A stretch of DNA of 64,000 bases from Sorangium aterium (GCF_028368935.1 NZ_JAQNDK010000007.1:62001-126000); one strand, 5' to 3'. Positions 49,555 to 59,358 are shown, numbered from the stretch's first letter. A program made the numbers and translations. The notes: a model not told the origin generated them from the letters alone.

Positions 49555-52500
49555 ATGGTGAGGTTCGATGTTCTAGTGTGCACGGCGGCACTCGACGAAC
49601 TGGAGGCGGTCCTCCGGGTGTTCGACGAGCCCCCGGAGACCTGGGAGGAGGCGCGGCTCCCGAACGGTTTTCGCTACCACCACTGCGCGATGAGGCGCCC
49701 CGCTGGAGAGCCGGTGCGGGTCGCCGCCGCGTGGGTTGGCTCCGACGGCGCCCAGCAATCCTCGGCCCGCTTGCAAGTTCTGATCGAGCACACGAGGCCG
49801 CGCGCGCTGGCGATCTGCGGGATCTGCGCCGGTCACCGCGGCGCCGTCGCGCTCGGCGATGTCATCGTGGCCGATCGTGTTTACCGCTACGACCCCAGCG
49901 CCCCAGACGAGGGCCACTCGCTGGATTCGTACGCACTGCCTGCCAATTGGGCGATGGACGCGCGGTATGTCGCCCGCCGGTTCGACGCCGAGGGCCGGTG
50001 GTCGCGGCGCCGGCCTCAAACCCAGGCGAGCCAGCGTAGATGGCTCGCGCGCGCTCTCCACGCACACGAGAGCGAAGGCGGTCCGGCCCCGGCGGCCCAT
50101 CCCGACCGCAAGCTCTCGTGCCCCGACTGGCTGGAGGTCATCCGGTGGCTGGAGCAGAACGGTGACATCGAGAAGCACGCCGGAGCGCTGGCGCTCACCG
50201 ACCGCGGCCGGGCCACTCTGCTCGAGGAGCAGACGCTCTACCCGGACGGCCACCCCGGCGAGCCACCCCTGCGCGTGCATTTCGGCGTGCTGGCGACAGT
50301 CTCTTCGTACCGCGCCGGCTCTGACATCTTCGACCGCCTGCGCGCCATCGATCGCAAGACGCTCGGTCTCGACGTGGAAGCCGCCGCATTCTGTGATGTG
50401 GCCCATCGGCTCGACGTGCCCATCATGGTGGCGAAGGCCGTCGGCGACTTCGCCGACTTCAAGAGCGAACCGAGGTTCCACTCCTTCGCCGCGGCTGTAT
50501 CAGCAGAGTTCGCGCTTGATTACATGCTCCAGGCTCCTTTGCCCGAGGCCGCACAACCGAAGCCGACGACAGTCTCCGACCCACTCGCCGACGTATGGTC
50601 GCACCTCGATGGACGCTCGCGGAATGTTCTGGCAGCGCTCGCGGCGAGCGCGGGGGCAACCACGATCAGCACCGTTGCGTGGATCGCGCGCCTCGACGAG
50701 AGCGTTGCTGAAAGCGTCGTGCTCACAGCTGCCACCAAGATTGCGCAGGTACAGCTGGCACCCACGAACGCACGCTCCGTGCGCTTACTCGATCCCTGGC
50801 GAGATTTCGTGCGTCGCCAGCCAGAGGGACAGCAGGCGCTGAAGCAACACGCGGAGTATGTCGAGGCAGCGCTGCAAAAGTACGCTGACCCGATCCAGTG
50901 GCGTGAGCTGGAGCAGGACGTACCGGAGGTGCTGGCTGCCGTCGACAACGCAAGGGCCGCAGGTGATAATTGGGGGGCCTACCGGCTGTTCATGAGGGTC
51001 TTCGATCATCAGTATCGGCGCGGCCGGTACAGGGACACCGTGGACGGCATCACGCAGTTGCTCGCGCACCTCCCGCCCGAGAGCGAGGAGGCTATCGAGG
51101 CGCAGAACGGCATCTCGCGCGGGCTCCTCGTGCTCGGCGAAGCGGAGAACGCCGGCGCCGCGTCCCGTCGCGCCTTAGCGCTCGCCGTAGCGCGAGGCAA
51201 CCGAAACCTCCAGAGTCAGTCGCTGTTGTACCTCGCTCGCTACCACTACGCTTGCGGCGAGTTCGATGTCGCCGCCAGGTACCACGAGGAAGGGCTCAAG
51301 CTCGTGGAAGAGCCACATGGCACATGGCTACGCGCCAAGCACCTCGGCGAGCTGGCGATGTGCGAGCTACGGCGAGACGACATTTCTGGCGCACGGGAGC
51401 GCGTCGAGCGCGCGCTCGATGATGTGCAACTTCGCGCTCCCGATGATCTCCCCGGGCGCGCGTCGCTCCTCGCCAACCTCGGTATGTGCTTGCTCAAGAC
51501 CGGGAATCCCTCCGGCGCTCTCGAGCGACTGCAAGATGCGCTGAGCCTCGAGGAGCGCCTCGGGCGCATCGCCGGGCAGGCCGCGGTGCTGCGCGCGATG
51601 GGGAGCTGCGATGTCCCCTTCGACCAGACCCAGCGTGGTATCGAGCGCATCGAGCGTGCCCTGGTCCTTCACGAGCAGATTGGGGCCCTCCCGGCCCAGG
51701 TTCTAGACTTGATGCAACTCGGCGAGTGTCATGCAGCACTCGACGACATGCGACAGGCCTGCGACTCCTGGCAGCGCTCGATCGACTGTGCGCGCCGCAT
51801 TTCGCTCCCCGACGCGCACCCCGATGTCCTCGCTGTGACGAGCATGCTCACGGGCACGGGTACGTACGTCACGCGCGCAACGATCCAGGGCGTGCGCTCG
51901 ATCGATGCGCTCACGTGGGAGATTCCCGTTACCGCAGGCCCGGGCTGGCATGTGCTGATCGGCGACAACGGCGCTGGCAAAAGCTCGTTCCTGCGATCCC
52001 TCGCCCTCGCCCTGGTGAGCGAGACCGAGGCCCACGCCCTTCGCCAAGACTGGAATGAGTGGCTTTGTCGAGGCAGCGCCGAGGGCTCGGTGTACATCGC
52101 CCTGTCCCGGAACTTTCCAGATCCCGGCCGCGCCTCTGTCACCTTCGACGTCGCCCTCAAGCTTTCTCGCCACGCCGACCAGGTCAAGCTGGAGGATACC
52201 TCCCCCAACGATCTCGGTCGCCGCCTCCGCGACGGCACCTCCCCCGGCCTGTTCAGCGCCGCCTACGGCCCCTTCCGCCGTTTCTCCGGCGGCGATTCCG
52301 ATTACGAGAAGCTCTTCGCCTCGCTCCCCCGCCTGGCTCGCCACCTCTCACTCTTCGACGAGCGCCCCGCGCTCACCGAAAGCATCGCCTGGCTCAAGCT
52401 GCTCGACCACAAACAGCTTGAGAAGAACCCCGAGGGGGACATCCTCGATTCTCTCAAGGCCTTCATCAACCAGCCCGACTTCCTCCCCCACGGCACCAAG

Positions 52501-53121
52501 CTTACCAAGGTCTCGTCCACCGCGGTCACCTTTACCGACGGCAATGGCTATACGGTCGGCATCGAACAGCTCAGCGATGGGCACCGCTCGATCCTGAGCC
52601 TGACGCTGGAGCTGCTGCGACAGCTCACGGTGACCTACGGCGCCCAGCAGATCTTCTATCCCGGCGATCCGACGAGGGTGCGCGCGCCCGGCGTCGTGCT
52701 CATCGACGAGGTGGACGTGCACCTGCACCCGACCTGGCAACGCGCGGTCGGAATCTGGTTCACGAAGCACTTCCCGAGGATCCAGTTCATCGTCACGAGC
52801 CACAGCCCGCTCGTGTGTCAAGCTGCCGAGGTAGGGACGGTGTTCCTCCTTCCGAAGCCGGGCACCACCGGCGGCCGGATGCTCCAGGGAACCGAGCTTG
52901 ATCGGCTGCGCTACGGCAATGTGCTCGACGCCTACGGCACGGGCGTCTTCGGGCAGGGCGTGACACGCTCCGACAGCGCCAAGCAGATGCTCGAACGACT
53001 CGCCGAGCTGAACGACGCCGAGTTGGAGCGCGACCTTACGGCCGAGGAGTTCGACGAGCAGGCGCGCCTGCGCGCGACGTTCCCAACCACCGCGCACGTC
53101 CGCTCCAGGGGGGAGCGTTAA
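49555..53121 (+). CDS. Nucleosidase-TPR-ATPase fusion, PtuA-like defence ATPase
   Basis: A 1188-aa protein with three parts. Residues 1-325 resemble the PNP/MTA-SAH nucleosidase superfamily: ALAICGICAGHRGAVALGDV, VIVADRVYRYD and LDVEAAAFCDVAHRLDVPIM, ending AKAVGDFADF. A winged-helix-like insert (about 190-230, DWLEVIRWLEQNGDIEKHAG, LTDRGRATL) interrupts it. Residues ~330-780 are helical TPR-type repeats. Residues ~785-1160 are an SMC/OLD-like ATPase with Walker A IGDNGAGKSS, signature LSDGHRSIL, Walker B VVLIDEVDVHLHP, and the TSHSPLV switch. The HNH gene starts 4 bp later. ATPase plus HNH is the Septu/retron-associated PtuAB pairing; the fused nucleosidase and TPR regions are unusual. Confidence 0.85.
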   Translation: MVRFDVLVCTAALDELEAVLRVFDEPPETWEEARLPNGFRYHHCAMRRPAGEPVRVAAAWVGSDGAQQSSARLQVLIEHTRPRALAICGICAGHRGAVALGDVIVADRVYRYDPSAPDEGHSLDSYALPANWAMDARYVARRFDAEGRWSRRRPQTQASQRRWLARALHAHESEGGPAPAAHPDRKLSCPDWLEVIRWLEQNGDIEKHAGALALTDRGRATLLEEQTLYPDGHPGEPPLRVHFGVLATVSSYRAGSDIFDRLRAIDRKTLGLDVEAAAFCDVAHRLDVPIMVAKAVGDFADFKSEPRFHSFAAAVSAEFALDYMLQAPLPEAAQPKPTTVSDPLADVWSHLDGRSRNVLAALAASAGATTISTVAWIARLDESVAESVVLTAATKIAQVQLAPTNARSVRLLDPWRDFVRRQPEGQQALKQHAEYVEAALQKYADPIQWRELEQDVPEVLAAVDNARAAGDNWGAYRLFMRVFDHQYRRGRYRDTVDGITQLLAHLPPESEEAIEAQNGISRGLLVLGEAENAGAASRRALALAVARGNRNLQSQSLLYLARYHYACGEFDVAARYHEEGLKLVEEPHGTWLRAKHLGELAMCELRRDDISGARERVERALDDVQLRAPDDLPGRASLLANLGMCLLKTGNPSGALERLQDALSLEERLGRIAGQAAVLRAMGSCDVPFDQTQRGIERIERALVLHEQIGALPAQVLDLMQLGECHAALDDMRQACDSWQRSIDCARRISLPDAHPDVLAVTSMLTGTGTYVTRATIQGVRSIDALTWEIPVTAGPGWHVLIGDNGAGKSSFLRSLALALVSETEAHALRQDWNEWLCRGSAEGSVYIALSRNFPDPGRASVTFDVALKLSRHADQVKLEDTSPNDLGRRLRDGTSPGLFSAAYGPFRRFSGGDSDYEKLFASLPRLARHLSLFDERPALTESIAWLKLLDHKQLEKNPEGDILDSLKAFINQPDFLPHGTKLTKVSSTAVTFTDGNGYTVGIEQLSDGHRSILSLTLELLRQLTVTYGAQQIFYPGDPTRVRAPGVVLIDEVDVHLHPTWQRAVGIWFTKHFPRIQFIVTSHSPLVCQAAEVGTVFLLPKPGTTGGRMLQGTELDRLRYGNVLDAYGTGVFGQGVTRSDSAKQMLERLAELNDAELERDLTAEEFDEQARLRATFPTTAHVRSRGER

Positions 53122-53125
53122 GGCG

Positions 53126-53935
53126 ATGCTCCACGTCCCGCCCGTGACCCTGCCCACTACCCCTGCAGCCGCGCTACTGAGCCTGCAAGCGGATATCGAC
53201 GCACTGCCGACCTTCGCCGAACGCGTGGCGGCCGCCAAGACCCGCTTCTCCTCGAAGAACAGGAAGGGCGACACTACCTTCGACGCGATCAAGGAGGTGC
53301 TGACCGCGATGTGCGCCGGCCGCTGCCGCTGTATGTACTGCGAGGACTCTGCCGCTGACGAGGTGGAGCACTTCCGCCCGAAGGATCTCTACCCGGAGGT
53401 CGTCTTCGCCTGGATCAACTATCTCTACGCCTGCGGCCCCTGCAACGGACCGAAGAACAACAGGTTCCAGGTGCTCTCCGCGAAGTCCAGGACCATCGTT
53501 GACGTGACCCGTCCCCTCAAGGCGCCCGTGACTGAGCCCGAGCCGGGCGATCCGGTGCTGATCGATCCTCGCCGCGAGGATCCGCTCACGCTCATGCGCC
53601 TCGACATCCGCGGGACCTTCCTCTTCCGCCCCATCCCCTCGAAGGGAACGCACGAGTATGAGCGCGCGAACTACACCATCAACATCCTCCACCTGAACGA
53701 GCGCGACCACCTCCCTGGCGCCCGCAAGGACGCCTACGAGGCCTACTGCGCGCTGCTCCACCGCTACGTGCTGAAGAAGAAGGCATCCGCCTCTGCCGAG
53801 TACCTCGCCCGTACGGAGAGCGCGCTCCGGCGGACGCACCACCCGACGGTATGGGCCGAGATGAAGCGGCAGCGGGACGAGATCCCGGAGCTGCGGGCGC
53901 TGTTTAGGGAGGCGCCGGAGGCGATGCAGTGGTGA
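53126..53935 (+). CDS. HNH endonuclease, PtuB-like
   Basis: A 269-aa nuclease. The metal and active-site block reads CRCMYCEDSAADEVEHFRPK, then FAWINYLYACGPCNGPKNN: a CxxC/CxxC zinc knuckle with the H-N catalytic residues of the TIGR02646-like HNH family used by PtuB. The C-terminal half is helical and basic. It starts 4 bp after the ATPase stop with a GGGGGAG site upstream, so the two are made together. By analogy with Septu, the ATPase would hold the nuclease in check until infection is sensed. Confidence 0.87.
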   Translation: MLHVPPVTLPTTPAAALLSLQADIDALPTFAERVAAAKTRFSSKNRKGDTTFDAIKEVLTAMCAGRCRCMYCEDSAADEVEHFRPKDLYPEVVFAWINYLYACGPCNGPKNNRFQVLSAKSRTIVDVTRPLKAPVTEPEPGDPVLIDPRREDPLTLMRLDIRGTFLFRPIPSKGTHEYERANYTINILHLNERDHLPGARKDAYEAYCALLHRYVLKKKASASAEYLARTESALRRTHHPTVWAEMKRQRDEIPELRALFREAPEAMQW

Positions 53936-54307
53936 GGACCTCGACGGATCCATGGGCGTGCGGCCTGCCCGAGCGCGAAGGAAGTCCAATGCTTCGGCGA
54001 CGTCAATCCCCAGCTGCGGAATTTGTCCTGGATTGACAGAACATTCGTCTATGCGACCCGACCCTCCTGAAAGAGACAGCGCTATAACATCGTCGGGCGG
54101 TCCGTTCCGTCCTGTCGGCCAAGTCCGACAAGTTCGCGGGATCCGAGGTGTTCGCCCGATTCGTGGTCTTAGACATGGTGGGCCAGTGCTTCCTGCGACA
54201 AGTTTGAGGTGGTCGGCACTAACTCGCGAAGAGTTCTTTGCGCCGTGAGTGCAAGGCCGAACAGCGAGTCAGGTAAGGGGCGAGCATGGTCACGAGCGCG
54301 ACGACCC
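53936..54307. other. Gene-free spacer after the defence operon
   Basis: About 370 bp of intermediate GC with no ORF I can support. It marks the shift from GC-rich defence genes to the low-GC gene that follows. Confidence 0.5.
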
Positions 54308-55060
54308 ATGACGGAGCTTGACTGCACCAGCATCGACACGGCTTTGCCTTCGGTTGCTGGCCTCATGCGAATGTCCACTATGACATTGGCTCAGAAACTT
54401 CTCTCGTACTCTCCACGAGAGTACGAGGACGACTGCAATAGTTCAGACAGCGATTCGCTTGACGTTCTTTGGTGGCGAATCTTCCGATGCCTCCAGAAGC
54501 CCGTTCCCGAGTCCATCATGTGGTTTCATGCGACCCGTGTCCGTCCCGGAACGTCATTCGCCGACGGCATCCGCCCGCTAAACGAGCGTCTTGGCGACCT
54601 GGAAGAAATTGTGAAACAATGTGCCAAAGATCTCGGGCTCAATATTGGCGGTCACGCACCAGATGAGTATTGGACTCATTCGGGAGGTATTCAATTTTCC
54701 TTAAAGACATCCGACCGTATGCACTGGGGACCGTACGCCTTTCTCATGCGGGAGGTGATACTGCCTGGGACTAGCGATGTGCATGATTATCTAAGTGCAC
54801 CGGAGATCGTTGAGGATATCGCTCGGCGTGACTACGGCCCAAGCTGGCAGAAGGTGCTCGATAGATTTCGCAGCATGACCGTCCCCTGTATCGTCCATTT
54901 TCGTGACTGGAAGCGTCGCGATGATGCTGCAGCTTTCGCTCTGCGATACTGCCATAAGCGAATCCACGAACGAGATAACGATGCCATTTTGCATACGTGC
55001 TACGACGCCGCGGGAGTTCCAGTTTCGCCAAGTGCTATCGTTCGTGTCGAGTACTTGTGA
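54308..55060 (+). CDS. Low-GC hypothetical protein, probably acquired
   Basis: About 250 aa, with starts possible at 54308 (MTELDC) or 54365 (MRMSTMTLAQ). The most protein-like part reads WFHATRVRPGTSFADGIRPL, then HWGPYAFLMREVILPG, VHDYLSAPEIVEDIARRDYG and MTVPCIVHFRDW. I do not recognise the family; the WFHATR...GI start vaguely recalls ADP-ribosyltransferase-type openings but catalytic residues are not evident. Base use is far from the local norm: 25 of 60 bases are G or C at 54661-54720. Its place beside the defence operon suggests cargo of the island. Confidence 0.65.
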   Translation: MTELDCTSIDTALPSVAGLMRMSTMTLAQKLLSYSPREYEDDCNSSDSDSLDVLWWRIFRCLQKPVPESIMWFHATRVRPGTSFADGIRPLNERLGDLEEIVKQCAKDLGLNIGGHAPDEYWTHSGGIQFSLKTSDRMHWGPYAFLMREVILPGTSDVHDYLSAPEIVEDIARRDYGPSWQKVLDRFRSMTVPCIVHFRDWKRRDDAAAFALRYCHKRIHERDNDAILHTCYDAAGVPVSPSAIVRVEYL

Positions 55061-55066
55061 GAAGAA

Positions 55067-55273
55067 CTAGTGCTCTGACACGATTCTGTTGAACCAGTCG
55101 GATCCGAAAATCCGCTCGGCGTCGCGGACGGTGAAGGTCCAGTCGATCTTGCGACGAGCCTGGTCCGCGGCTGTATTCCACTGCCGGACGCGGCTGCGTA
55201 GCTCGGTGTCGGTGATCATCGCGTCCCGCGTCCGACCGGTGAAGATCGCGGCCCCATGATCGGCAGCGTTCAC
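55067..55273 (-). pseudogene. C-terminal fragment of a transposase
   Basis: 68 codons ending TDTELRSRVRQWNTAADQAR, then KIDWTFTVRDAERIFGSDWF. The I-D-W-x-F-T-x-x-D/Q-A-R ending is typical of the C-terminus of IS630/ISAzo13-type transposases. There is no catalytic domain upstream, so it is a truncated remnant. Confidence 0.45.
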
Positions 55274-55350
55274 CGTTCACCGCCGGCACCCACGCCGATC
55301 TGGGCCGCGCTCGCCTCCGCGGCGTAGACGTTACGCCCGCCGAAAAGTCG

Positions 55351-55380
55351 AAGGCCCGAGGGCTGCCACCCTCGGGCCTT
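55351..55380. terminator. Strong GC hairpin, bidirectional terminator-like
   Basis: AAGGCCCGAGGG (55351-55362) and CCCTCGGGCCTT (55369-55380) form a perfect 12-bp stem with a 6-nt loop. Read leftward it is followed by CGACTTTTCGG, a short T-run, so it best fits a leftward terminator or the end structure of a mobile element. Confidence 0.7.
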
Positions 55381-55460
55381 CTGGAGCTCCGCGTTGCCGG
55401 AGTGCCCCACCTTCATCACAAGCCGGGCTCCAGGTCCAGAAAGCGGCGTCATGGAGCCCG

Positions 55461-55919
55461 TTGCCTTCATCCGTCTATCGCCTCGCCCACTGCGCCCGCT
55501 GCCGCATCCAGCTTCGCCTCTGCCGTCGCTGCGATCGCGGCCAGCGCCTCTGCCCCGACTGCGGCCCGCTCCGGCGTCGTGAGTCGCTCCGCCGCGCCGG
55601 CGTGGCCTACCAGACCCGGCCTCGCGCTCGCCGCCTCCATGCCGCTCGCCAGGCCCGGTATCGGGACCGGCAGCGGGACAAGTTCTCCGCGCAGAAAGTG
55701 ACGCATCACGGGGTGACACAAGCCGCGGTCGCGTCGATGTCTCAGCTCGCGCCGGAGATCACCCCCGGCCGAAAGGACAACGATGACGATTGGAGCCGAG
55801 ATGTCGGCCGCTGCTCGCTCTGCGGAGCGCGGCTTCCGCCCTGGGCCCTGCGCGAGCGGCGCGCTCGGTCAGCTGTTCACCGACGCGCTCCCCGCGTCCC
55901 ACGAAGCCCTCCGCGGTGA
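55461..55919 (+). CDS. Cys-rich zinc-binding ORF associated with IS21-type elements
   Basis: A ~150-aa protein whose N-terminal half reads [20 protein letters not shown] then LCPDCGPL, followed by [20 protein letters not shown] and RYRDRQ. This CxxC...CRRCDRGQR...CxxC pattern occurs in small ORFs placed before istA in proteobacterial IS21/IS66-type elements. It ends 12 bp before istA. The start is uncertain (TTG 55461 shown). Its role is unknown; DNA binding is plausible. Confidence 0.6.
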   Translation: MPSSVYRLAHCARCRIQLRLCRRCDRGQRLCPDCGPLRRRESLRRAGVAYQTRPRARRLHAARQARYRDRQRDKFSAQKVTHHGVTQAAVASMSQLAPEITPGRKDNDDDWSRDVGRCSLCGARLPPWALRERRARSAVHRRAPRVPRSPPR

Positions 55920-55931
55920 CGGGAGGCGGCG

Positions 55932-57419
55932 GTGATCGCGAAAGAGAAGGAGGCCGAGGTTCTGCGCCTCTACCGCGGCGAGAAGTGGCCCGTGGGCACC
56001 ATTGCCGCCCAGCTCGGGCTGCACCACACCACCGTGCAGCGCGTGCTCGGGCAAGCGGGCGTCGATCCGAAGGTCGTCCCGCCGCGCCCGTCGATGGTCG
56101 ACCCGTTCGTGCCTTTCATCGTCGAGCAGCTCGGCAAGTATCCCTCGCTGCGCTCCAGTCGCCTCTTCGGCATGCTCAAGGAGCGGGGCTATCCGGGCGG
56201 TCCCGATCATCTGCGCCGGGTGATCGGCCGTCTTCGCCCCAAGAAGCCCGCAGAGGCATTCCAGCGGCTGCGCACGCTGCCCGGCGAGCAAGCGCAGGTC
56301 GACTGGGCGCACTTCGGCAAGCTGGCCGTCGGCCGGGCGCTGCGCCCGCTCTGGGCCTTCGTCATGGTGCTCAGCTACTCGCGGCGGATCTTCCTGCGCT
56401 TCTTCCCGAGCGCGGCGATGCCCTTCTTCGTGCGCGGGCACGTCGAGGCGTTCGCCGACATCGACGGTGTCCCGCGCGTGCTGCTCTACGACAACCTCAA
56501 GAGCGCTGTCGTGGAGCGTCACGGCGACGCGATCCGGTTCCACCCCATGCTCCTGGCTCTGTCGGCGCATTACCGCTTCGAGCCGCGCCCTGTCGCCGTC
56601 GCCCGCGGCAACGAGAAGGGCCGTGTCGAGCGCGCCATCCGCTACGTCCGCGAGGCGTTCTTCGAGGCCCGGACCTACGCCGATCTCGACGACCTCAACC
56701 GACAAGCGACCGAGTGGACCAGCTCCGCAGCGCTCGATCGCTCCTGGGTCGAGGACCGCGCCCGCACCGTGCGTCAGGCCTTCGACGACGAGCGCAGTGT
56801 GCTGCTCGGGCCCCCCGACACGCCGTTTCCAGCCCACGAGCGCGTCGAGGTCCAGGTCGGAAAGACCCCCTACGCGCGTTTCGATCTCAACGACTACTCG
56901 GTTCCCCACGACCGGACGAGCCGCACGCTGGTCGTCCTCGCCGACCTCGCGCAGCTGCGCATCGCCGACGGCAACGAGATTGTCGCGACCCATGTCCGCT
57001 CGTGGGACCGCGGCCAGCAGATCGAGCAGCCCGTGCACATCGAGCGCCTGGTCGACGAGAAGCGCCGCGCCCGCGAGCATCGCGGCCTCGATCGCCTCGC
57101 CCGCGCCGCCCGCAGCAGCCAGGCATTCCTGCGCATCCTCGCCGAGCGCGGAGACAACGTCGGCAGCGCCATCGCCCGGCTTCTACACCTGCTCGACGCC
57201 GTCGGCGCCGCCGAGCTCGAAGAGGCGCTCGTCGAGGTGATCGAGCGCGACACCATCCACGTTGGCGCCGTGCGCCAGGTGATCGACCGCCGCCGCTCCG
57301 AGCGCCACCTGCCGCCTCCGGTCTCGATCCCCGTCACGCGCGGCCAGCACGCCGCCCTCGTCGTCACGCCGCATTCGCTCGCCACTTACGAGGCCCTGAA
57401 GAAAGACCCGACGCCATGA
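55932..57419 (+). CDS. istA: IS21-family transposase IstA
   Basis: A 495-aa DDE transposase. It has an N-terminal helix-turn-helix ([23 protein letters not shown]). The catalytic Asp lies in AQVDWAHFG, the second in [11 protein letters not shown], and the Glu in [11 protein letters not shown]. Start is GTG 55932, and it overlaps istB by 4 bp (ATGA), the normal istAB layout. It appears intact. Confidence 0.92.
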   Translation: MIAKEKEAEVLRLYRGEKWPVGTIAAQLGLHHTTVQRVLGQAGVDPKVVPPRPSMVDPFVPFIVEQLGKYPSLRSSRLFGMLKERGYPGGPDHLRRVIGRLRPKKPAEAFQRLRTLPGEQAQVDWAHFGKLAVGRALRPLWAFVMVLSYSRRIFLRFFPSAAMPFFVRGHVEAFADIDGVPRVLLYDNLKSAVVERHGDAIRFHPMLLALSAHYRFEPRPVAVARGNEKGRVERAIRYVREAFFEARTYADLDDLNRQATEWTSSAALDRSWVEDRARTVRQAFDDERSVLLGPPDTPFPAHERVEVQVGKTPYARFDLNDYSVPHDRTSRTLVVLADLAQLRIADGNEIVATHVRSWDRGQQIEQPVHIERLVDEKRRAREHRGLDRLARAARSSQAFLRILAERGDNVGSAIARLLHLLDAVGAAELEEALVEVIERDTIHVGAVRQVIDRRRSERHLPPPVSIPVTRGQHAALVVTPHSLATYEALKKDPTP

Positions 57420-58039
57420 CCGATCTAACGCCCACCGAGACGAAGGCCCGCCTGAAGGGCCTCGGCCTGTTTGGTCTGCTCGCGTGCTGGGAGGAGCTCG
57501 CCGACAAGCCCTGGCTTCGCGAGGTGCTCGCCATCGAGGAGCGCGAGCGCCACAAGCGCAGCCTCGAACGCCGCATCAAAAACTCCCGCGTAGCCGCCTT
57601 CAAGCCCATGGCCGACTTCGACTGGTCCTGGCCCAAGAAAATCGACCGCGGGGCCGTCGACGACCTCTTCGCTCCCGGCTTCATCACCGCCGGCCACAAC
57701 GCCGTGCTCGTCGGCCCCAACGGCGTCGGCAAGACCATGATCTTGAAGAACGTCGCCCACCAGGCCGTCGTCCGCGGCCACACGGTCCGCTTCTCGACCG
57801 CGAGCGACATGCTTGCCGACCTCGCCGCGTAGGAGTCCTCGGCCGCGCTCGCGCGCCGGCTGCACCGCTACACGGTTCCCGCCCTTCTTTGCATCGATGA
57901 AGTCGACTATCTCTCCTACGATGGCCGCTACGCCGACCTGCTGTTCGAGGTCGTCACTCGTCGCTACGACGCGCAGAAGCCGATCCTGCTCAGCACGAAC
58001 AAGGCATTCTCCGACTGGGGCCAGGTCTTCCCGCAGTAA
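57416..58039 (+). pseudogene. istB: IS21 helper ATPase IstB, broken twice
   Basis: The frame starts [20 protein letters not shown] and has Walker [14 protein letters not shown] at 57830-57832 interrupts it where Gln would be expected (LAA[14 protein letters not shown]). The same frame then continues through Walker [14 protein letters not shown] to WGQVFPQ and a TAA at 58037-58039. That second stop is created by the IS66-type end inserted at 58036. The usual C-terminal ~40 residues are missing here and should lie beyond the IS66 element. Confidence 0.9.
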
Positions 58040-58205
58040 GCGCCCGGCCATCGCCATGGGCACGCCCCCTTGCGGCTCTCGCCGGGGTCGACGATGCTGG
58101 GCGCGGGGCGGCGTCGGCCCACGCCTCGGCCCGGGCACAGGCGGTCCTGAAAGACGGCCCGGCGAGGCGGTCTCCGCCTGCGTCGCCGACCGAGGCTTGC
58201 GTTGT

Positions 58206-59216
58206 TCAGGTCGCGTCGGCGTCGCCGGCGACCGGAGCGGCGCGCGGCGATTTCGCCCATGCGTCGGGCAGCAGTTCGTCGAGCCGACCGCGTGGCCAGC
58301 CCGCCTGCAACTTGCCGATCACGTCCGTCGCCCAGGCGAGCGGGTTGACTCCGTGCATCCGACACGAGCCGAAGATCGTATAGCCAATGGCCAGGCGCTC
58401 AGCCCCCTTGTCCGAGCCCGCAAACAAATAGTTCTTTCTTCCCAGCGCCACACGCCTTAGCTGCCGTTCCACTTCGCCGTTGTCGATCTCGAAGTGGCCA
58501 TCCGTGAAGCAGCGCCGCCACGTAGCCTCCTGGTTGATGGCGTACTGGGTAGCGATGCAGAGCGGCGTGCCTGGTACGAGCCGAAGGTGCAGCTCGTGAA
58601 TCCACTGATAGAGCTCGTCCACAACGGGGAGCGACCGCTCCTGCCGGCGCGTCAGGCGCGCCTCCGTGGACAGCGCCTCCTCCTTGCAAGCTGCCTCGAT
58701 TCGGTAGATGGCCTTGAAGTACGAGAGCGCCACCGCGGCCCGCGTGTCGCCGCCCTTGGCCGCCTTCTCGAACTTGGCGCGGATGTGCATCCCGCAACCG
58801 AGCCGACGCTCCTCGGGCACGATCATCTCGCCGTCTTCGCCTCCGCGCAGCATCGCGCCATAGCCCGCGTATCCATCACCCTGCAAGTAGCCGGTGAAGC
58901 CCTGCAGCAGCGCGGCTGGATGCTTCGCCTTCCAGTCCGGTGCGTACAGGAACGCCACGAGACCCGCCCCGACGAAGGCCCAGATGTGGCCTCGCTTCAC
59001 CCCCGCCGGATGATCGCGGTCGAGCACCCGCATCCCCGTGTCGTCGGCGCGCAGGTAGAACGAGCCCAGCACCCGCTCCTCGATCCGCTCAGCCACCGGA
59101 GCGAGCACGTCGAGCGCGAAGGCCGACCAGTCGCCCAGGGTCGACGGGGACAGCGACACGCCGAAGCGAGCGTATTGCTGCGACTGCCGATACAGCGGCA
59201 TCGCGTCCTCGAACTT
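58206..59216 (-). pseudogene. tnpC: IS66 TnpC, C-terminal part
   Basis: Encodes KFEDAMPLYRQSQQYARFGV onwards: LRADDTGMRVLD, LQGDGYAGYGAM, and the late DGHFEIDNGEVERQLRRVALGRKNYLFAGSDKG block of IS66 transposases. The N-terminal part lies at 62932-63585. The two were one gene of about 554 codons before the 3.7-kb element inserted between them. Confidence 0.93.
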
Positions 59217-59222
59217 CTCGAC
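59217..59222. repeat. Target-site duplication, left copy
   Basis: CTCGAC, immediately outside the left end of the 3.7-kb element. It matches 62932-62937. Both correspond to a single Val-Glu codon pair region of tnpC. Confidence 0.9.
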
Positions 59223-59358
59223 TGTTACCGAGCAGGCTGCTTGATGGCCGGAAGATCCGGCTCCGTGATGGCCATCGTCGACCCGGATCTCCGCTCACCG
59301 CGATTGCAGCGAGGCGAGGCACCGGGGTGACTGCGGTGGTCGCAGAGCGCCGGTGCGT

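Noticed and set aside
54308-55060. ADP-ribosyltransferase assignment for the low-GC gene
   Set aside because: Only a vague WFHATR...GI resemblance; no catalytic triad could be placed.
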